64,000 nt of DNA from Astropecten irregularis (GCA_963971285.1 OZ020259.1:4154001-4218000); one strand, 5' to 3'. Shown: positions 9,933 through 22,047, numbered from the stretch's first letter. Notes: generated by a model from the letters alone, not told the origin. Program-made: numbers and translations.

Positions 9933-10310
9933 CTGTGGCGAGATAAAAACGAACGAAGATGACATTAACATAAATGAACACACATCCCACCTTGAATTGC
10001 TTGCATGAGGCTTCACATAAAGTTTACGCTTCCATTTTATAGCCTTCAGTTACTGATGTACCCTTTTACTAGTACCAATATTCTTCAGGCTCACATTTTT
10101 GGAATCTGCAGTCTGTCTGAAGCTTCATGGCTTTTCCTTCGTGTAAGGGTTCAGGTTGCGTCTTACTTTTACTGAGAACTGAACAATAATGATAGCTTGA
10201 AATCGCGTGATTCGTTTTTATACTGTATGTGTGTAACTGTATCTGTTTTGGGAGTTCGTTGTGAGTTCAGTAAAAATAATTGTTCGGTGATGACTTCATG
10301 TCTACTGCGA

Positions 10311-10495
10311 GGTACAGCACTGGCGTGATCAGAATGAATCCGTGACGAGCTTGTCTGGGTGCCATGCGCGTGCTCAATTTGCCAAGCTTGATGTCAAACT
10401 GGTATAGCACTGGCGTGATCAGAATGAATCCGTGACGAGCTTGTCTGGGTGCCATGGTGCGCGTGCTCATTTTGCCTCGATGTCAAATTTGTCAT
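10311..10495. repeat. 90-bp tandem duplication
   Basis: The segment starting GCACTGGCGTGATCAGAATG occurs twice with a 90-bp offset; the second copy has small indels. Non-coding. Confidence 0.85.
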
Positions 10496-10499
10496 AATC

Positions 10500-11084
10500 A
10501 TTTGGCTGCTGGCTACAAATCCATCATAACAAATCGATCACTAGCTGGTGAGGAGTCAGCCGTTGTTCTGTTATAAAAACAGTTCATGATCAGTGAACCG
10601 AAGCATGGATTTATGGCATGCATACGCGGAAGAGAGTCTCGATTCCAACAACCCAACAAAGCAGCGAGGCCAAGCATGACACTGTGTCGTCCCATGAAAT
10701 GAATCTGGTGCCTATTTGAACATGCTAACATGAAAACAGTCTGGTATAGTGGTACTAAGCCCTACACGGAACATGTAAATAACATTTCCTCGAATGAATT
10801 GTATGTGTAACTGGTAAACAACCTTGGTATAACAAAGGACTGTAAATATGGTGAGGAAAGCTGAGCCCGCTAGCGCAACTGAACCCCCACACACGGAAAG
10901 AATACAATGTTTAATGTTTTCGTCTGTAAGGTTTTCTCACGAACTGTGAATCCGAGAAAAGGTCTTTGAGCTATGATTCGAAGAAATGTCTTGGGATGAA
11001 GTAATTTGTTGACGGCCAGCGTTTACTTCTGGACGCTCGATCATTGCCTTAAGCAGAGTGTATATACACTGTCAACGATTTCGG
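10500..11084. other. Intergenic, nothing recognised
   Basis: No second copy in this window and no supported reading frame. It may contain the FAM167 5' UTR exon and promoter, but I could not place them. Confidence 0.4.
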
Positions 11085-11275
11085 TAACATTTCGATCCTG
11101 CTATAGGATCGAAACGCCAAGCCCTCCCTAAAACTCTGAGCAGCCTTTGAGAAAGATGCTGCTATATACATGTATATGATCGAAATGTCAGGCCCCCTAA
11201 CTCTGAGCAACCTTTGAGAAAGATCATGCTACATAGGATCGAAACGTTAGATCCTTCTCTAAGCATTTCATGGTC
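11085..11275 (+). repeat. Family C repeats, three diverged units
   Basis: Three units on the plus strand of the form CTTTGAGAAAGAT..stem-loop..GATCGAAACG, with CCTTTGAGAAAGATGCTGC and ACCTTTGAGAAAGATCATG visible. The same unit forms the array at 44700-45117 on the other strand. Confidence 0.7.
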
Positions 11276-11802
11276 ATTTTGATATTACGCTCTAAAAGAG
11301 TCCGAAGAAACTACAAGACGAGCTTTCATCATCTTCCAACCGATTTACAGCCTTCGAAAGTTTCATTTCCCTCTCCGTTTACTCAGTAGAGGTATCCATT
11401 TGGCTATCTTAGCACTGTTCTGAATGCTTGTGTTCCTGGGGAAAAGTTGGACCGAAGACTACATTTTTCATTCATCACCAATGTACACTTTGTTTGGAGA
11501 CAAACGAGCGGTGTATCTGTGAACATGAAGCAATCGAAAAGGGCTAAAGCTCGTGACGCCAGGCCTCCTAGGGTGTTCATTTGTGCTCCTTAATGCTCAG
11601 TTTCATCAAGACGATCCAAGACATCAGATGTGGACCTTTATTTCCCAATCTGATTAGGGAAACTAAGATGAGATCATTATTCTAGACTGTGGCTTCATGG
11701 GGGAGTCTGCTACCGTGGTTATACAAAATGAATGTCCCACGAACGATGTCCTTATACATGTAGGGCCTAGTCAACATATTATCATTGCTTTAAAGCCACA
11801 AG

Positions 11803-12053
11803 GGTGATTTAACGAAGCCTTACGATCAATCGTAACTCGAGTTACAAAGCTAACGCATCGTAAGGGGTCCTATCCTACGTCATAATTCCTGCGATTGCTA
11901 TAGTAAGTTACGATGAGTTTGGTGAAATCGACACCCTGTGATCGATTTCAAGAAGCCCTACGATCCACCGTAACTCGAGTTACGAAGGATATAGCCCATT
12001 GTATGCATCACAAATCACAAGTCATACGTACGATTGATAGTAACTTCCGATGA
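11803..12053. mobile_element. Two adjacent family D palindromic MITEs
   Basis: Each has ACGATC..CGTAACTCGAGTTACGA on one side and ACGATTGATAGTAACTT or a diverged form on the other. The first is 11803-11938 and the second 11941-12053; the second is more decayed. Confidence 0.75.
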
Positions 12054-12057
12054 AGAA

Positions 12058-12235
12058 AGATTTGAGGCTTTGCAGGGTGACAATTTGGTATGTGGATCGG
12101 TTTGCGGAAACACCATGTAAGAATCGTTCGTACTTTCGCACTTCTATATCGTAATTAGGTCTCAACGTTTCGACTAGTCTGCTCTAGTCCTCATCAGGAG
12201 ACAAGTTACGATGAGTTTAGTGACTAATCAACCCC
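12058..12235 (-). repeat. Family I repeat, half copy with hammerhead-like core
   Basis: 12058-12150 matches the reverse complement of 54365-54470 (GATTTGAGGCTTTGCAGGGTG, GAATCGTTCGTACTTTCGCA). 12158-12203 on the minus strand carries a CTGATGA, stem, GAAA, CGTT, GAGAC arrangement. Confidence 0.7.
12158..12203 (-). ncRNA. Candidate hammerhead ribozyme motif, second copy
   Basis: Minus strand: TGTCTC, CTGATGA (12197-12191), extra G, GACTAG-AGCAGA-CTAGTC, GAAA, CGTT, GAGACC (to 12158). Stem I keeps five pairs and stem II six. The extra base is G here and T in the other copy, so the position varies but the bulge is kept. Confidence 0.5.
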
Positions 12236-12239
12236 ATTG

Positions 12240-13049
12240 ACTGATAAACTAATTATTTTTACAAGTACATCTTACCACCTATAAGATGACTTCGTTAAAA
12301 ATAACTCTTCAGCAGAAACACGTGCTGGCGTACCTGAGTGTCGATCAGGAGACATTTCGTTGCATGAACACCGCTCATCAGTCATCTCAGTAGAAGCAGA
12401 CACTCAAATCATCACCCCGACATACCTGTGTCATGTCTGAATAATAAGAGCCCCGTGTATCGTATCCATTGGCTTATATATCTAGCACAAAGCAGCAGAG
12501 AAAACTGACATGAAATCCTCTTGAGTAAAGGGACTTAAGACGGGACAATACCAACAAGCCAGCCGGCGAAACACGCATGTCTCCATCCTAATCCACCACA
12601 TTGTTAGCCATTTCGTGCCGTCCCAGTTATGCAAACTACAGCTTCCTTATACATCCATAGCAGAGACCCAGATCTCTTGTCGCTCGCCTCTTTAAATTTT
12701 CCACATGAAACGTTGAGTTAAGTCGGGGGATATATGAGCAATGGGTGTTGTAATCCTCAACATCAAATAACCTAGATACTACACCGATACACAAAAATAT
12801 TAAGCATTCCTGATAGGACAATGACTTATGGGGTATATTTGTCATGCATGGTTTGGTCTTGCAGTGTAAACATGATGAGAATAAGAAGCCTAATTGAAGT
12901 TTCCCTGGCTTCCAAAAAGAGGATCGAGTCCTGATGAGGTCTCAGCTCTCAGGAAGTCTGTTCTTTCATCTTCAAAGCGAGGCACTGTCTGTCGTTTGTG
13001 CCAAATTACACCTATGACTTATTGGCTCAGCTAAAAGAAGAAATTCATC
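12240..13049. other. Intergenic, nothing recognised
   Basis: No repeat with a clear second copy and no supported reading frame. Confidence 0.4.
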
Positions 13050-13596
13050 TTAAAAGGTACATGTAGTATCATACTTTGGTAAGAAACCAAAACAGAAATG
13101 TTCACAGATTTAATTACGTATAACTTACAGGGTATGAAGATGATGCTAGTAGAAACATACCGTTAAAATGTTTTCGCCTGAAATGGTGTATTTATCCAGA
13201 AATTAGTAAAACAACGACCGAAAATCTTTGAAGGTAGTATCATACTTTGGTAAGAAACCAAAACAAAAATGTTCACAGATTTATACGTATAACTTACAGA
13301 GTATGAAGATGGTGGTGGTAGAAACATACCGTTAAAATTGTTCCGCCTGAAATGGTGTATATTATCCAGAAATTAGTCAAACAATGACCGAAAAACTTGT
13401 TGATCTTTTAAAAGATCCAGATAAAACCGAAAAGACTTCAGAAATAATGTGGCTGTTTTTCACTGTTAGTTCTCAAAAAGTGGGCACTGTATGGGACTGA
13501 AATTTTCACAGATGACTGTTACTGTATCTTCCTTGATATTTTTGCCCATGAATCTGTATTTCTTTGATAAAAACCAAAGTATGATATTACCTTTAA
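13050..13596. mobile_element. Family A MITE: truncated copy followed by full copy
   Basis: A left half at 13050-13230 is cut off at GAAAATCTTTG, then a full element runs 13231-13596. Ends are AAGGTAGTATCATACTTTGG and CCAAAGTATGATATTACCTT, and the centre is TGATCTTTTAAAAGATC. Left-half marker CATACCGTTAAAA appears twice. Confidence 0.85.
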
Positions 13597-14589
13597 GCGA
13601 AAGATCCACGGCCCATAAGGTTTGCTGGAAAGGAATGCCAGTCAGTGAATGGCATCGTCTTGGCATATTTAGAGAAAGTCACACATTTCACCTTTATTGG
13701 AATTTGTAACAAACATTAATTTAAAATACAAATAATAAACTGCTGCAAACAGCTCATCTGCCAAAATAATGATCTGAAAGTTTGTAAAATGCTTAGAGTT
13801 TACAGTTAAAGCAAATATCCTGTATAGACCTTTCTTTTGTTTACAAACACTGACATGCTGGCGACCAAAATGTTGCAAATCATTTCATCTTCTCGACAGA
13901 CGGCGTGACCAAATTCAACATTTTTACAAACTTCCCATAGCTGTACAAAATACATACCATCATTGCTTGTGTTGTTTTCCATTACATTCAGCAATAATCT
14001 TTCAATGTTTATGAAACATTGTGTTTAGATTGTGGTTATTTTGTATGTCTGGCAGTTTGACGGCTCGCCATAGTTTCCGCCATCTTGGTTGGCAAAACTT
14101 GAGCTGTGACGTTGCAAAAGAAAGGTCTGTTGGCCTAAATTCTCAAGCAGTAGTCTGATGATGCAGTCATGGGGGTAGTCATTCCCTCTCTTGAAGGCGA
14201 CAACCAACAATAGACACAGAGTCAATGAAGGGTGAAGCAAAAGTGTGAAGGAAGAATACTCGAGTAAGAAGCTTAAGCAAAGATACCATGCTGTTATGAT
14301 TGGATATCTACATCAGTCACAAACATGCATCAGTCTGTTTAAGCCGAATCAACTTACAAGGCAGCGTAACAAGGCCCATGGGACCTTGCCTGAGCCGGTG
14401 ACAGTTTTCGCTGTCATCACAACAGGACGAGTACTGAGCCCTTGTATCGTGTTTGTCAAAACACTGCTGGGATTAACTCATTGACAGGTCCTTTTTACCT
14501 GGAGCCTCTATTGTGCTTGAAGTAGCCCCCCTTAAACAAACTAAGTTTGCAGACGTCCCATTGTACATCTCCTCCTAGGCCATGCGAGG

Positions 14590-14725
14590 CATGTACGATC
14601 ATGCTTGCAAACTTGTTGAACGATTTAGCCCTTGAGACAGATCCTGCTAGGATCGGAAGGTCAGCACCCTCATAACTCTAAGCATTTTGGCTGACGAGAG
14701 GTTTGCAGGAATTTATTACTTGTAC
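14590..14725 (+). repeat. Family C unit with tail
   Basis: CTTGAGACAGATCCTGCTAG, GATCGGAAGGTCAG and TAAGCATTTTGGCTGACGAG resemble 34050-34160, where the unit is followed by the same tail (CAAGCATTTTC..GACGAGCAGTTTGCAG). Confidence 0.6.
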
Positions 14726-14742
14726 ATGTATTGTATTGAATC

Positions 14743-15110
14743 TTAAAGGTAGTATCATACTTTGGTTTTTATCAAAGAAATACAGATTCATGGGCACAAA
14801 TATCAAGACAGATACAGTAACAGTCATCTGTGAAAATTTCAGTCCCATACGATTCCCACCTTTTGAGAAAACAGTGAAAAACGGCCACAGTATTTCTTAA
14901 GTCTTTTCTCCTTTACTTTTGATCTTTTAAAAGATCAAAACGATTTTCGGTCGTTGTTTTTACTAATTTATGGAGAAATACACCATTTCAGGCGGAAACA
15001 TTTTAACGGTATGTTTCTACCACCATCTTCATATACCTTGTAAGTTATGCGTGAATCTGTGAACAGTTCTGTTTTGGTTTCTTATACCAAAGTATGATAC
15101 TACCTCTAAT
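14743..15110. mobile_element. Family A MITE, full copy
   Basis: Starts TTAAAGGTAGTATCATAC and ends CCAAAGTATGATACTACCTC. It is in the opposite orientation to the copy at 13231. Central palindrome GATCTTTTAAAAGATC at about 14929. Confidence 0.9.
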
Positions 15111-15167
15111 GTTAAATTATGTGGTATTATTATCTCTAAAGAATTATTTATTTTTCTAAATTGCATA

Positions 15168-15345
15168 ATAGGGAGATAGGTTAGCATCTGAAAGTTAACA
15201 TTTGGGAGACACCGGTCAATAGGGAGACATTTTGTTGTCTCCCCAAAAAAACTCTACATCTTAAAGACATATTTTTACTGTCCATAAGTTTAATATAAGA
15301 CAGAGAATGTTCTCAATATGAACATATGTCAATTTAAATTTCATT
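15168..15345. repeat. Dispersed repeat, family O, copy 2
   Basis: GGGAGACATTTTG..GTCTCCC forms a local hairpin. GAACATATGTCAATTT and TTTTTACTGTCC match 1480-1690 in inverted form. Confidence 0.5.
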
Positions 15346-15354
15346 TGTATTATT

Positions 15355-15690
15355 ATTTATTTATTTCTGGTAATGAAACCAAGGATTCCTCAAAAACGCC
15401 CTAGGCACTGTAGCTTGAAAGCCTGATGAAACATTTTATGGAAAGATGATGAGAAGAAGATATATCAGTTTTAGAGGTGGGAGGAAAACCCCAGAGTAAT
15501 ATTCTTGGTAAAACCCACAGAATCAACCCACTGAAAACCCAATCCACTTGTGGACCGAGCTGGACTTGAACCCGGGATCACCAGAGGTGAAAGGCGAGGA
15601 AAGAACCCCTAACCTGAATACGCTTTGGACAGAAGTTACCCGTTAAAGGGCAGACTTGGGCCACAGCTTCTATAGTGTGATGTGATGTTC
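15355..15690 (-). repeat. tRNA-derived SINE with flanking repeat
   Basis: The minus strand has GGTTCAAGTCC (15572-15562) as B box, then CAGTGGGTTGATTCTGTGGG and GGGGTTTTCCTCCCACCTC, a tail layout common in invertebrate SINEs. 15358-15425 (ACCAAGGATTCCTC..GCACTGTAGC) recurs at 56828-56885. Confidence 0.6.
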
Positions 15691-16940
15691 CAAACACAAC
15701 CTGCGTCCTTGTACGGATAGCGTCCAGGAAAACGACGGTCCAACATTTTGCTCTTGTGTAATCATGAAACTTCACCGATGGGTGACGTTTGTATTAAGCT
15801 TGGCTGAGATTTGTTGTTTTGATGGATTTAATCGATCGTCTTCTTTATATAACCTTGTTCACTTGTTTGCCGATGGGCAATTCCTAGTATAATACACCCA
15901 GTCAACTGCAAGTAATGCAATTATCATTAACTGGTTACATCTCAATCCTTTGACCTAAGAAGCAGTCCTCCAATCAACTAGGATGAGACCATCTCTACGA
16001 TGAAGCAAAACCATGAGATCACGGAGTAATCAAAACAGGACTCAGGGCTGAATACCCATCAAAAGAAAGATGCTATTTTTGGCTCGGATAGCTGGTTATT
16101 TGTTACTTAACAAGACTTAGGCCTAACTCTGGGAGCAGGAACAGATTTACCTTTGTAGGCCTATACCCAATTTAACTAGTCTTTAGCCTATACTCGTTGG
16201 GAGACAGGCTGGTATGCTCTGAAAGGGTTTACAACTGGAAGGCATGTTAACTACGGCCGGAGGGCAATAGAGGAACAGAGGCTGAACAGCTATTAAGATT
16301 TTGTCCCATAGGTCTACGTCAGTGACCAACAGGTCCTGTATGAGCATGGAGGTAGAATTAGACCTCCGTGGTATGGGCGCTCTGTGATGGCACAAGCTTC
16401 CGGTGGAGTGGGCCTTCTTACTGAGTATACTGTATAGAGTGTAGACCAGTGTGTTTTCCGGATATAGATCTTGATATTTTACTACTGACGAGATATTGCT
16501 GACCATTATTTTGGTCAATAATGGTCTACAAAATATCCACCTTCAGTTGTTGCTTTATTACTTCTTGGCAACATGTTACCGAAATTGTTGACAGTTTACA
16601 ATTTGCTTATAGACCATGGAGGAGACTGAAGGGGACTTAATACAAAAGACTTCACGTGATGTCGGGAAACTTGTTCCGACAGCGGCCAGTCTGTTTACAC
16701 TCAGCGAAGCACATGTACTTCTCAGTATACAAACCAATAGTGTTTGCGTTTTCCACAATTCTTATTCAGCCAAGCCGTATAACATAGTCCGGAGGACCAG
16801 CTCCATTACTTTGTTATAACATGGTTCCAAATCGCCCCCAGCCAACACTGAGCCAACTCGGCCACTTTAAGTCTGGGGCCTTTGTAATAGTACAGAGGAA
16901 GGAAGAGGGTTTTTATGCACTGTAAACTTTAGGAGAAACC
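15690..16940. other. Intergenic, nothing recognised
   Basis: A 111-codon minus-strand frame (16518-16183) and a 67-codon plus-strand frame have no recognisable domain. I do not call them genes. Confidence 0.4.
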
Positions 16941-16944
16941 ATAC

Positions 16945-17092
16945 TGTGTCTGTTTTCACTGTTTCTCAGAAAGTGGGCAACGTACGGGACAAGGGAAATT
17001 TTCAGATGACTGTTAATACTCTATCTGTCTTGTTTTTTTTTTCATGAATCTGTATTTCTTTGATAAAAACCAAAGTATGATATTACCTTTAA
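16945..17092. mobile_element. Family A MITE, half copy
   Basis: Only the half ending ACCAAAGTATGATATTACCT is present, truncated near the CACTGTTTCTCAGAAAGTGG block. Confidence 0.8.
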
Positions 17093-17094
17093 AA

Positions 17095-19080
17095 TGTCAT
17101 CCTAATTCTAGCACCCATGAATAATGTGCAATGGATCCCCGTATTAGAACCGAGTGTGGTTTTCGAGGGTATGAACCTAACAGAGTAACAGAAGTATTAA
17201 CACTTTGGAGCTTTTTAGGATTCACGTAGATAAACGCATAGGCATACCTTTGATTATGTTAATAGTGTTAAAAGAAGCCTATAAATAACACCATCTATCT
17301 GCGAATGTATTGTATACGAACAACTATAAAAACCATAAAACCTATTTGTGACTATTGTACAGCAGAGTAGCAGACCGAAGGCTGAAACCATAAAATAAGT
17401 TTGCATGTATAGAGACGAACAGCAATTGTACAGGAAACATTCCTCAGTTTGATGGCACATCCTTGACGTCAATCACGGGGTTAACACACCGAGCAGCAGG
17501 CTTTTTGGCAAGCCCTGATGAGTATAAAGACGGACAAATTGCGCGCATGAACCACCCAATTTGAGACGAACAAAAAAAATGCGCCTAAAAAATAGAGCTA
17601 TACATCCAGTCCCGCTGTGCAGTGTGTGAATCCGTTGGGAATTCTTGGTTTTATTCAATGAGACTGACGCCCCTGGAGTCTATACCTTAGAGTTGTTGGG
17701 CTGAATTTTGGGAATCTTCGGCTGAAAGAAAGGGGGATTGTGATAAGACGGGTCCCAAAACTATAAAGGAAGGAAAAAACTATACTTTTTGGAAAGTTAG
17801 TTACCTAAATATACCTTGCTGACGGTCCTCAAGTTCTATTTTATTAGCAAGGTAGTGTGGAAAGTGGGCAGGGCTTTGACTTTGGAGGGAAATTATGGGG
17901 TAAAAAACGCCGGTAACGAAGATGTAACATTTTCATGACCGCAGACGACAATTGTCTGGTTTCTACTCTGACATTTTGGACACTCTTGATCTGTTGGGTC
18001 TGGGCACTAGACTAACCAGACCAGACAAAAGTAGCCTCACGCGATCAGACGGGCCGTGTTTACACTTTTACATGTACACTGAAATGTTCCAAAATGTTCT
18101 TCAATCTAGGGTTTCAAGTTTAAGGACCCATGGAACATTTTGCCGAAAGTCAAAAGCATCATTTTAGAGGAGTAGAAGCTATTTAAGAGCTAAAATAATC
18201 AGTTTTTGGGGATCCCTTCTTTAATATCACAATCCCCCCAGAAAACTCACCTAACTTCATTCCTGGTCCATTATGACACACGATTTCAGCAGCAACTACA
18301 TCAATCAGTCATCAGACAATAAAGATTGAACTTGAATTACGCTCTACTGGATGAATCACCGACATGGAACCGTATAGACCCACGGTGAGTTTATTATACG
18401 GAAGTAGATGTAACCGACCGTGGATGCGACCGATGCCTCTACGGGAAAACAACGCCGTATGTCCCCCGGATCGACACCAGTTTTTCCTGGTCGACCAAAA
18501 CAGATCTTCGGACGATAATTGGACAATGTAGGAGAAGTTTTGTTTACGAGTTTGTGAATGATTATAACACGTCTTGAACGCGCGTTTGCATGTAGACTGC
18601 CAGCAAACAGCGTCTGTTGTGTAGTGTTGTCAACGTACTAGTGTAAGCATCGCCGTACGCACTCTATTTTACTTCTGCTGGCAAAGTGAAAGAGCTCGTC
18701 TAGTCAGCCATGAAGGAAGGCTAATTAATCAAACGAGATTTGAATGCAAAGGTGGTAAGGACTACACAATGGCTGCGTGGGATGTATGCCCGATTGGTTC
18801 CCCTAGACATTCTTTTGGGAACGAGGCGAGGTGTGACGGCCCAACAAAGGACCATGCGTGACTTGTGGTGATGAGAGGTAGCATGTACCTCTACTAGTCC
18901 TAATACGGTAGCAGCTAAGCTAGTTTAGCCTATACAGGATACTGTTTGGAACAAGCTCCATGTAAGCTTGTCAAGAATTGACACACAATCGGATTACTAG
19001 AAATAATACTGAGTATACACTCTGATAGAATCGCATTGTTGTGATTAGATTTTCGTTTGGTGAAAGAATAATCCAAATTG
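17095..19080. other. Intergenic, nothing recognised; CpG-richer patch 18350-18900
   Basis: No repeat or coding frame could be supported. 18360-18720 is richer in CG dinucleotides than its surroundings and could be a promoter or distal exon. That is only a base-composition impression. Confidence 0.35.
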
Positions 19081-19084
19081 GGCC

Positions 19085-19290
19085 TACACTTTCAGCAACA
19101 TGTATCAGCATTGCATGGTTAGTGCTTTCGAGCGCTCTTAAAGTCACACCGGCCGGCTCAGGTGGGATTCGCACCCACGACCTCCTGCTTTCTATAGTGC
19201 AGATGTCGTACCACTCGTCTACCAAGCTAGCTGGTACCAGTGCTAGGCTTATTCCAGTCCAATATCACAACGAGTACGGCAATTAATGCT
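19085..19290 (-). repeat. tRNA-derived SINE with intact A and B boxes
   Basis: The minus strand holds A box TGGTAGACGAGTGG and a T-arm GTGGGTGCGAATCCCAC, with the body AGCTAGCTTGGTAGACGAGT onward. The acceptor arms mispair, so this is a SINE head, not a working tRNA. The tail matches that of 57-240. Confidence 0.75.
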
Positions 19291-19424
19291 CCATCGTTAG
19301 TGGCTTTTCCCTCCTGAGCACAATGCTATAGCTTCGTGCTTCATGTCAACCCATTTCCCGTTATACTATACCAAGTTCAATCGTGAATTTCTTATTTATG
19401 AATGAATATTCAAACATCTATTTA

Positions 19425-19910
19425 GAACAAGACGTTCAGGATAAAAAGAAACACTTTTGTTCCACTCTGTGAAAATTCATTCGTTAAAGGTATAATACAT
19501 GATTGGTATTAAAAGGTGATAGACCAGCACTCACACTTTGCCTAATTTCATCTATCTAAAACACCCTACATCTCTAAATAACTCAACAACATTAGACTGG
19601 CCCTAAATAACTTCCTGTGAACATTTGAGCTCAGTTGAACATCTGAGTCCCAAGAAAATAATGAAAACCTGACTCATGTTTTTCATATAAAACATAAAGA
19701 AGGACTTACGATCTTGCCAAGATCAAATTTTTGTTTGGTGTTTGGTTAGTTTTACTCTCATTTTGTGGATAAATACACCGTTTTAGCTGGAAATATTTGA
19801 CGGTATGTTTCTACCATACAGCACCATCTTCATAAACTGAAAGTTATACGTAAATCTGTGAAGATTTCTGTTTGGGTATGTTTATACCAATCCTGTACTG
19901 TACCTCTCTA
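19425..19910. mobile_element. Family B MITE plus 70-bp flank, copy 1
   Basis: The element proper starts TTAAAGGTATAATACATGAT (19494) and ends CCAATCCTGTACTGTACC. The preceding 70 bp (GTTCAGGATAAAAAGAAACA onward) are shared with the copy at 21555, so flank and element moved or were duplicated together. Confidence 0.85.
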
Positions 19911-20474
19911 CAATAAAACACTAAGTAGCGCGATCTCTGTCTATAAACCTTAATACTCCGGCTTATCAACTACAAATCCGCAGTCTTCTGAAAATGTTTT
20001 GCCGATTACCCAGCCAGATCTCACGATCGATACGTCGTGAATGGCTAGTTAGTCCTATATATCGGGGTTTTACTCTGCTCATTTAGTGCCAATCAGTAGC
20101 ATATTGATTTGACTGACTCCTGAGACTAAGTTTGATGATAATCGTGTGGGTATTAAGCTACCCGTTGGTGTGGGCATTGTGGTGACTTGCCGCCATGCTG
20201 TGACGGGGGTTGGTGGTGGGATGAGGGAGGTAGGCCTCGACTTCATAAGAGTACTGTCCTCTGTGACTTACTTGCGACCTATAGCGGACCTCCTGTGAAG
20301 TTGAGAGATCAACAAGCATCTTCAGCTTGGCCGAGTCCTTATACAAGGTGATTGGTCTTGTAGTTTTCAAGGGGATCACGTCAGACAAGTCAACCGTTGG
20401 ACGACTTGGCTTGAGACAGGTCGACCGGCGAGACAGCATGTCCGACGGTCGACTCATTATGTGTCTGTCATTAT
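19911..20474. other. Intergenic, nothing recognised
   Basis: The 122-codon minus-strand frame (20526-20158) overlaps the SINE and shows no domain; not called. Confidence 0.4.
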
Positions 20475-20710
20475 TTTGTTGGTTCGAATCCAGCCATGGG
20501 CTAGTGGTGCTTGCATCCTTGGGCAAGATGCTTTGTCACATATTGCTCCTCTTCACCCAGGTGTAAATGGGTACCTGTGCGGGTAGAGAATAGAGAACTA
20601 GAGATGGCTTTGTGACTTGATTAGTGCACTGAATATGACAGCCAGGGCTGTATACTCCCCAGTGAGTTGAGATGGTTTCAGGAATGTCAATTATTGCCCG
20701 ATGACCACTG
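20475..20710 (+). repeat. tRNA-derived SINE
   Basis: B box GGTTCGAATCC (20481-20491), CAGCCATGGG, CTTGCATCCTTGGGCAAGA, CACCCAGGTGTAAATGGG, then GGGCTGTATACTCCC. Same family as 2995-3262. Confidence 0.8.
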
Positions 20711-20859
20711 AGGGAAAATAACAAAGTTGTAACTTGTAATGTGCAGCAGAGTATATATTCATATAGTAGCTGCGTAATGTAAATGTCCTATATTTTTTAC
20801 TTATTATTAATGTTTTCAAAAGATGAAGGAACAACACCTATTGGTAAAAGCTCTTATTA

Positions 20860-21252
20860 ATTCTGAGACAAACATTGCAACCATATGGTGTCCTAAAAAG
20901 GTCACTTGTAATGCATGTGTACCGCTGTGTGATGTGTGTCTGTCACTGCGCGATGTTTATCCGTCACAGCGCGAAGTGTATCTGTCACAGCGCGAAGTGT
21001 ATCTGTCACAGCGCGAAGTGTATCCGTCACAGCGCGAAGTGTATCCGTCACAGCGCGAAGTGTATCCGTCACAGCGCGAAGTGTATCCGTCACAGCGCGA
21101 AGTGTATGTCTTTCACAGCGCAAAGTGTATCCGTCACCGCGCGAAGTGTATGTCAAATGGGTGTGCGTGTGCGCGTCTACACTACGTGTGTGAGACAATG
21201 TTTGTCTGACATCCGGGGATTTTGTGACGTCATTAGTGTGGAGCGCAATTTC
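20860..21252. mobile_element. Family K MITE with internal minisatellite
   Basis: Left GAGACAAACATTGCAACC and right CAATGTTTGTCTGACATCC..GTGTGGAGCGCAATTT match 777-902. The left terminal repeat is lost. The centre is replaced by the 21-bp array listed separately. Confidence 0.75.
20937..21157. repeat. 21-bp minisatellite, about 10 units
   Basis: Unit TGTATCCGTCACAGCGCGAA G, near-identical through the array. All frames on both strands stay open because the period is a multiple of 3, which produces false ORFs of 85-140 codons. Confidence 0.9.
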
Positions 21253-21554
21253 GAACCATCTTGTATTACTTTGTTATTGTACTATACCGATATATAAGGT
21301 ACTCCAAAAAGGACATGAAGGTCTAGAAATAACAAGCAAACAGAAGCACAAACAATCTCGACAAACAAACATGTCCTCCACAGGCAAAGTACATACACCA
21401 TCGCCATGAATAAACACAAGATATAAACGAAGGTATGCATATAGGCCTGTTTATTTACTTTTAGCTATTGGGAGCGATTTGTCACAAAACTTTACTGTAA
21501 CTCGGGACCAAACCTTCACGCTTAATTTCACTCCATCCTCCACTGATATATTAG

Positions 21555-22047
21555 CACAAGAGGTTCAGGATAAAAAGAAACACTTTTGTGCCACTCTGTA
21601 AGAATTTATTCGTTAAAGGTATAATGCATGATTGGTAAAGGTGATAGAGCACTCGCACTTTGCCTGATCCAACATGTTTTTTAGTTCGTCATATTAAAAA
21701 ACACCCTTAATCTCTAAATAACTCAAACAACTTAAGACTGACCCTAAATAACTTTCTGTGAACATTTGAGCTCAGTTGAACATCTGAGTCCCAAGAAAAG
21801 AACGAAAACCTGACTCAATTTTTTATATAAAACATAAAATAAGGACTTAAAATCTTGCCAAGATCAAAACTGTTTTGGTGTTTGGTTAGTTTTACTCTTT
21901 TTGTGGATAAATACACCATTTTAGCAGGAAATATTTGACGGTATGTTTCTACTATACAGCACCATCTTCATACACTGAAAGTTATACGTAAATCTGTGAA
22001 AATATCTGTTTGGGTATGTTTATACCAATCCTGTACTGTACCTTTAA
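21555..22047. mobile_element. Family B MITE plus flank, copy 2
   Basis: GTTCAGGATAAAAAGAAACA flank, TTAAAGGTATAATGCATGAT start (about 21616), CCTGTACTGTACCTTTAA end. It is the partner of 19425-19910. Confidence 0.85.

Noticed and set aside
9913-9990. Upstream in-frame start of FAM167 at 9990
   Set aside because: A strong acceptor (CGCCACAG) lies between it and ATG 9912, so the upstream codons are intron.
16183-16518. 111-codon minus-strand frame as a gene
   Set aside because: No recognisable domain, no repeat or splice context, composition like neighbouring noncoding DNA.
19158-19230. Functional tRNA gene
   Set aside because: A and B boxes are good, but the acceptor stem mispairs and the sequence continues into a SINE tail shared with 57-240.
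20823-21297. Open frames of 85-140 codons on plus and 98 on minus
   Set aside because: They exist only because the 21-bp minisatellite period is a multiple of 3; peptides are pure repeat and open on both strands.
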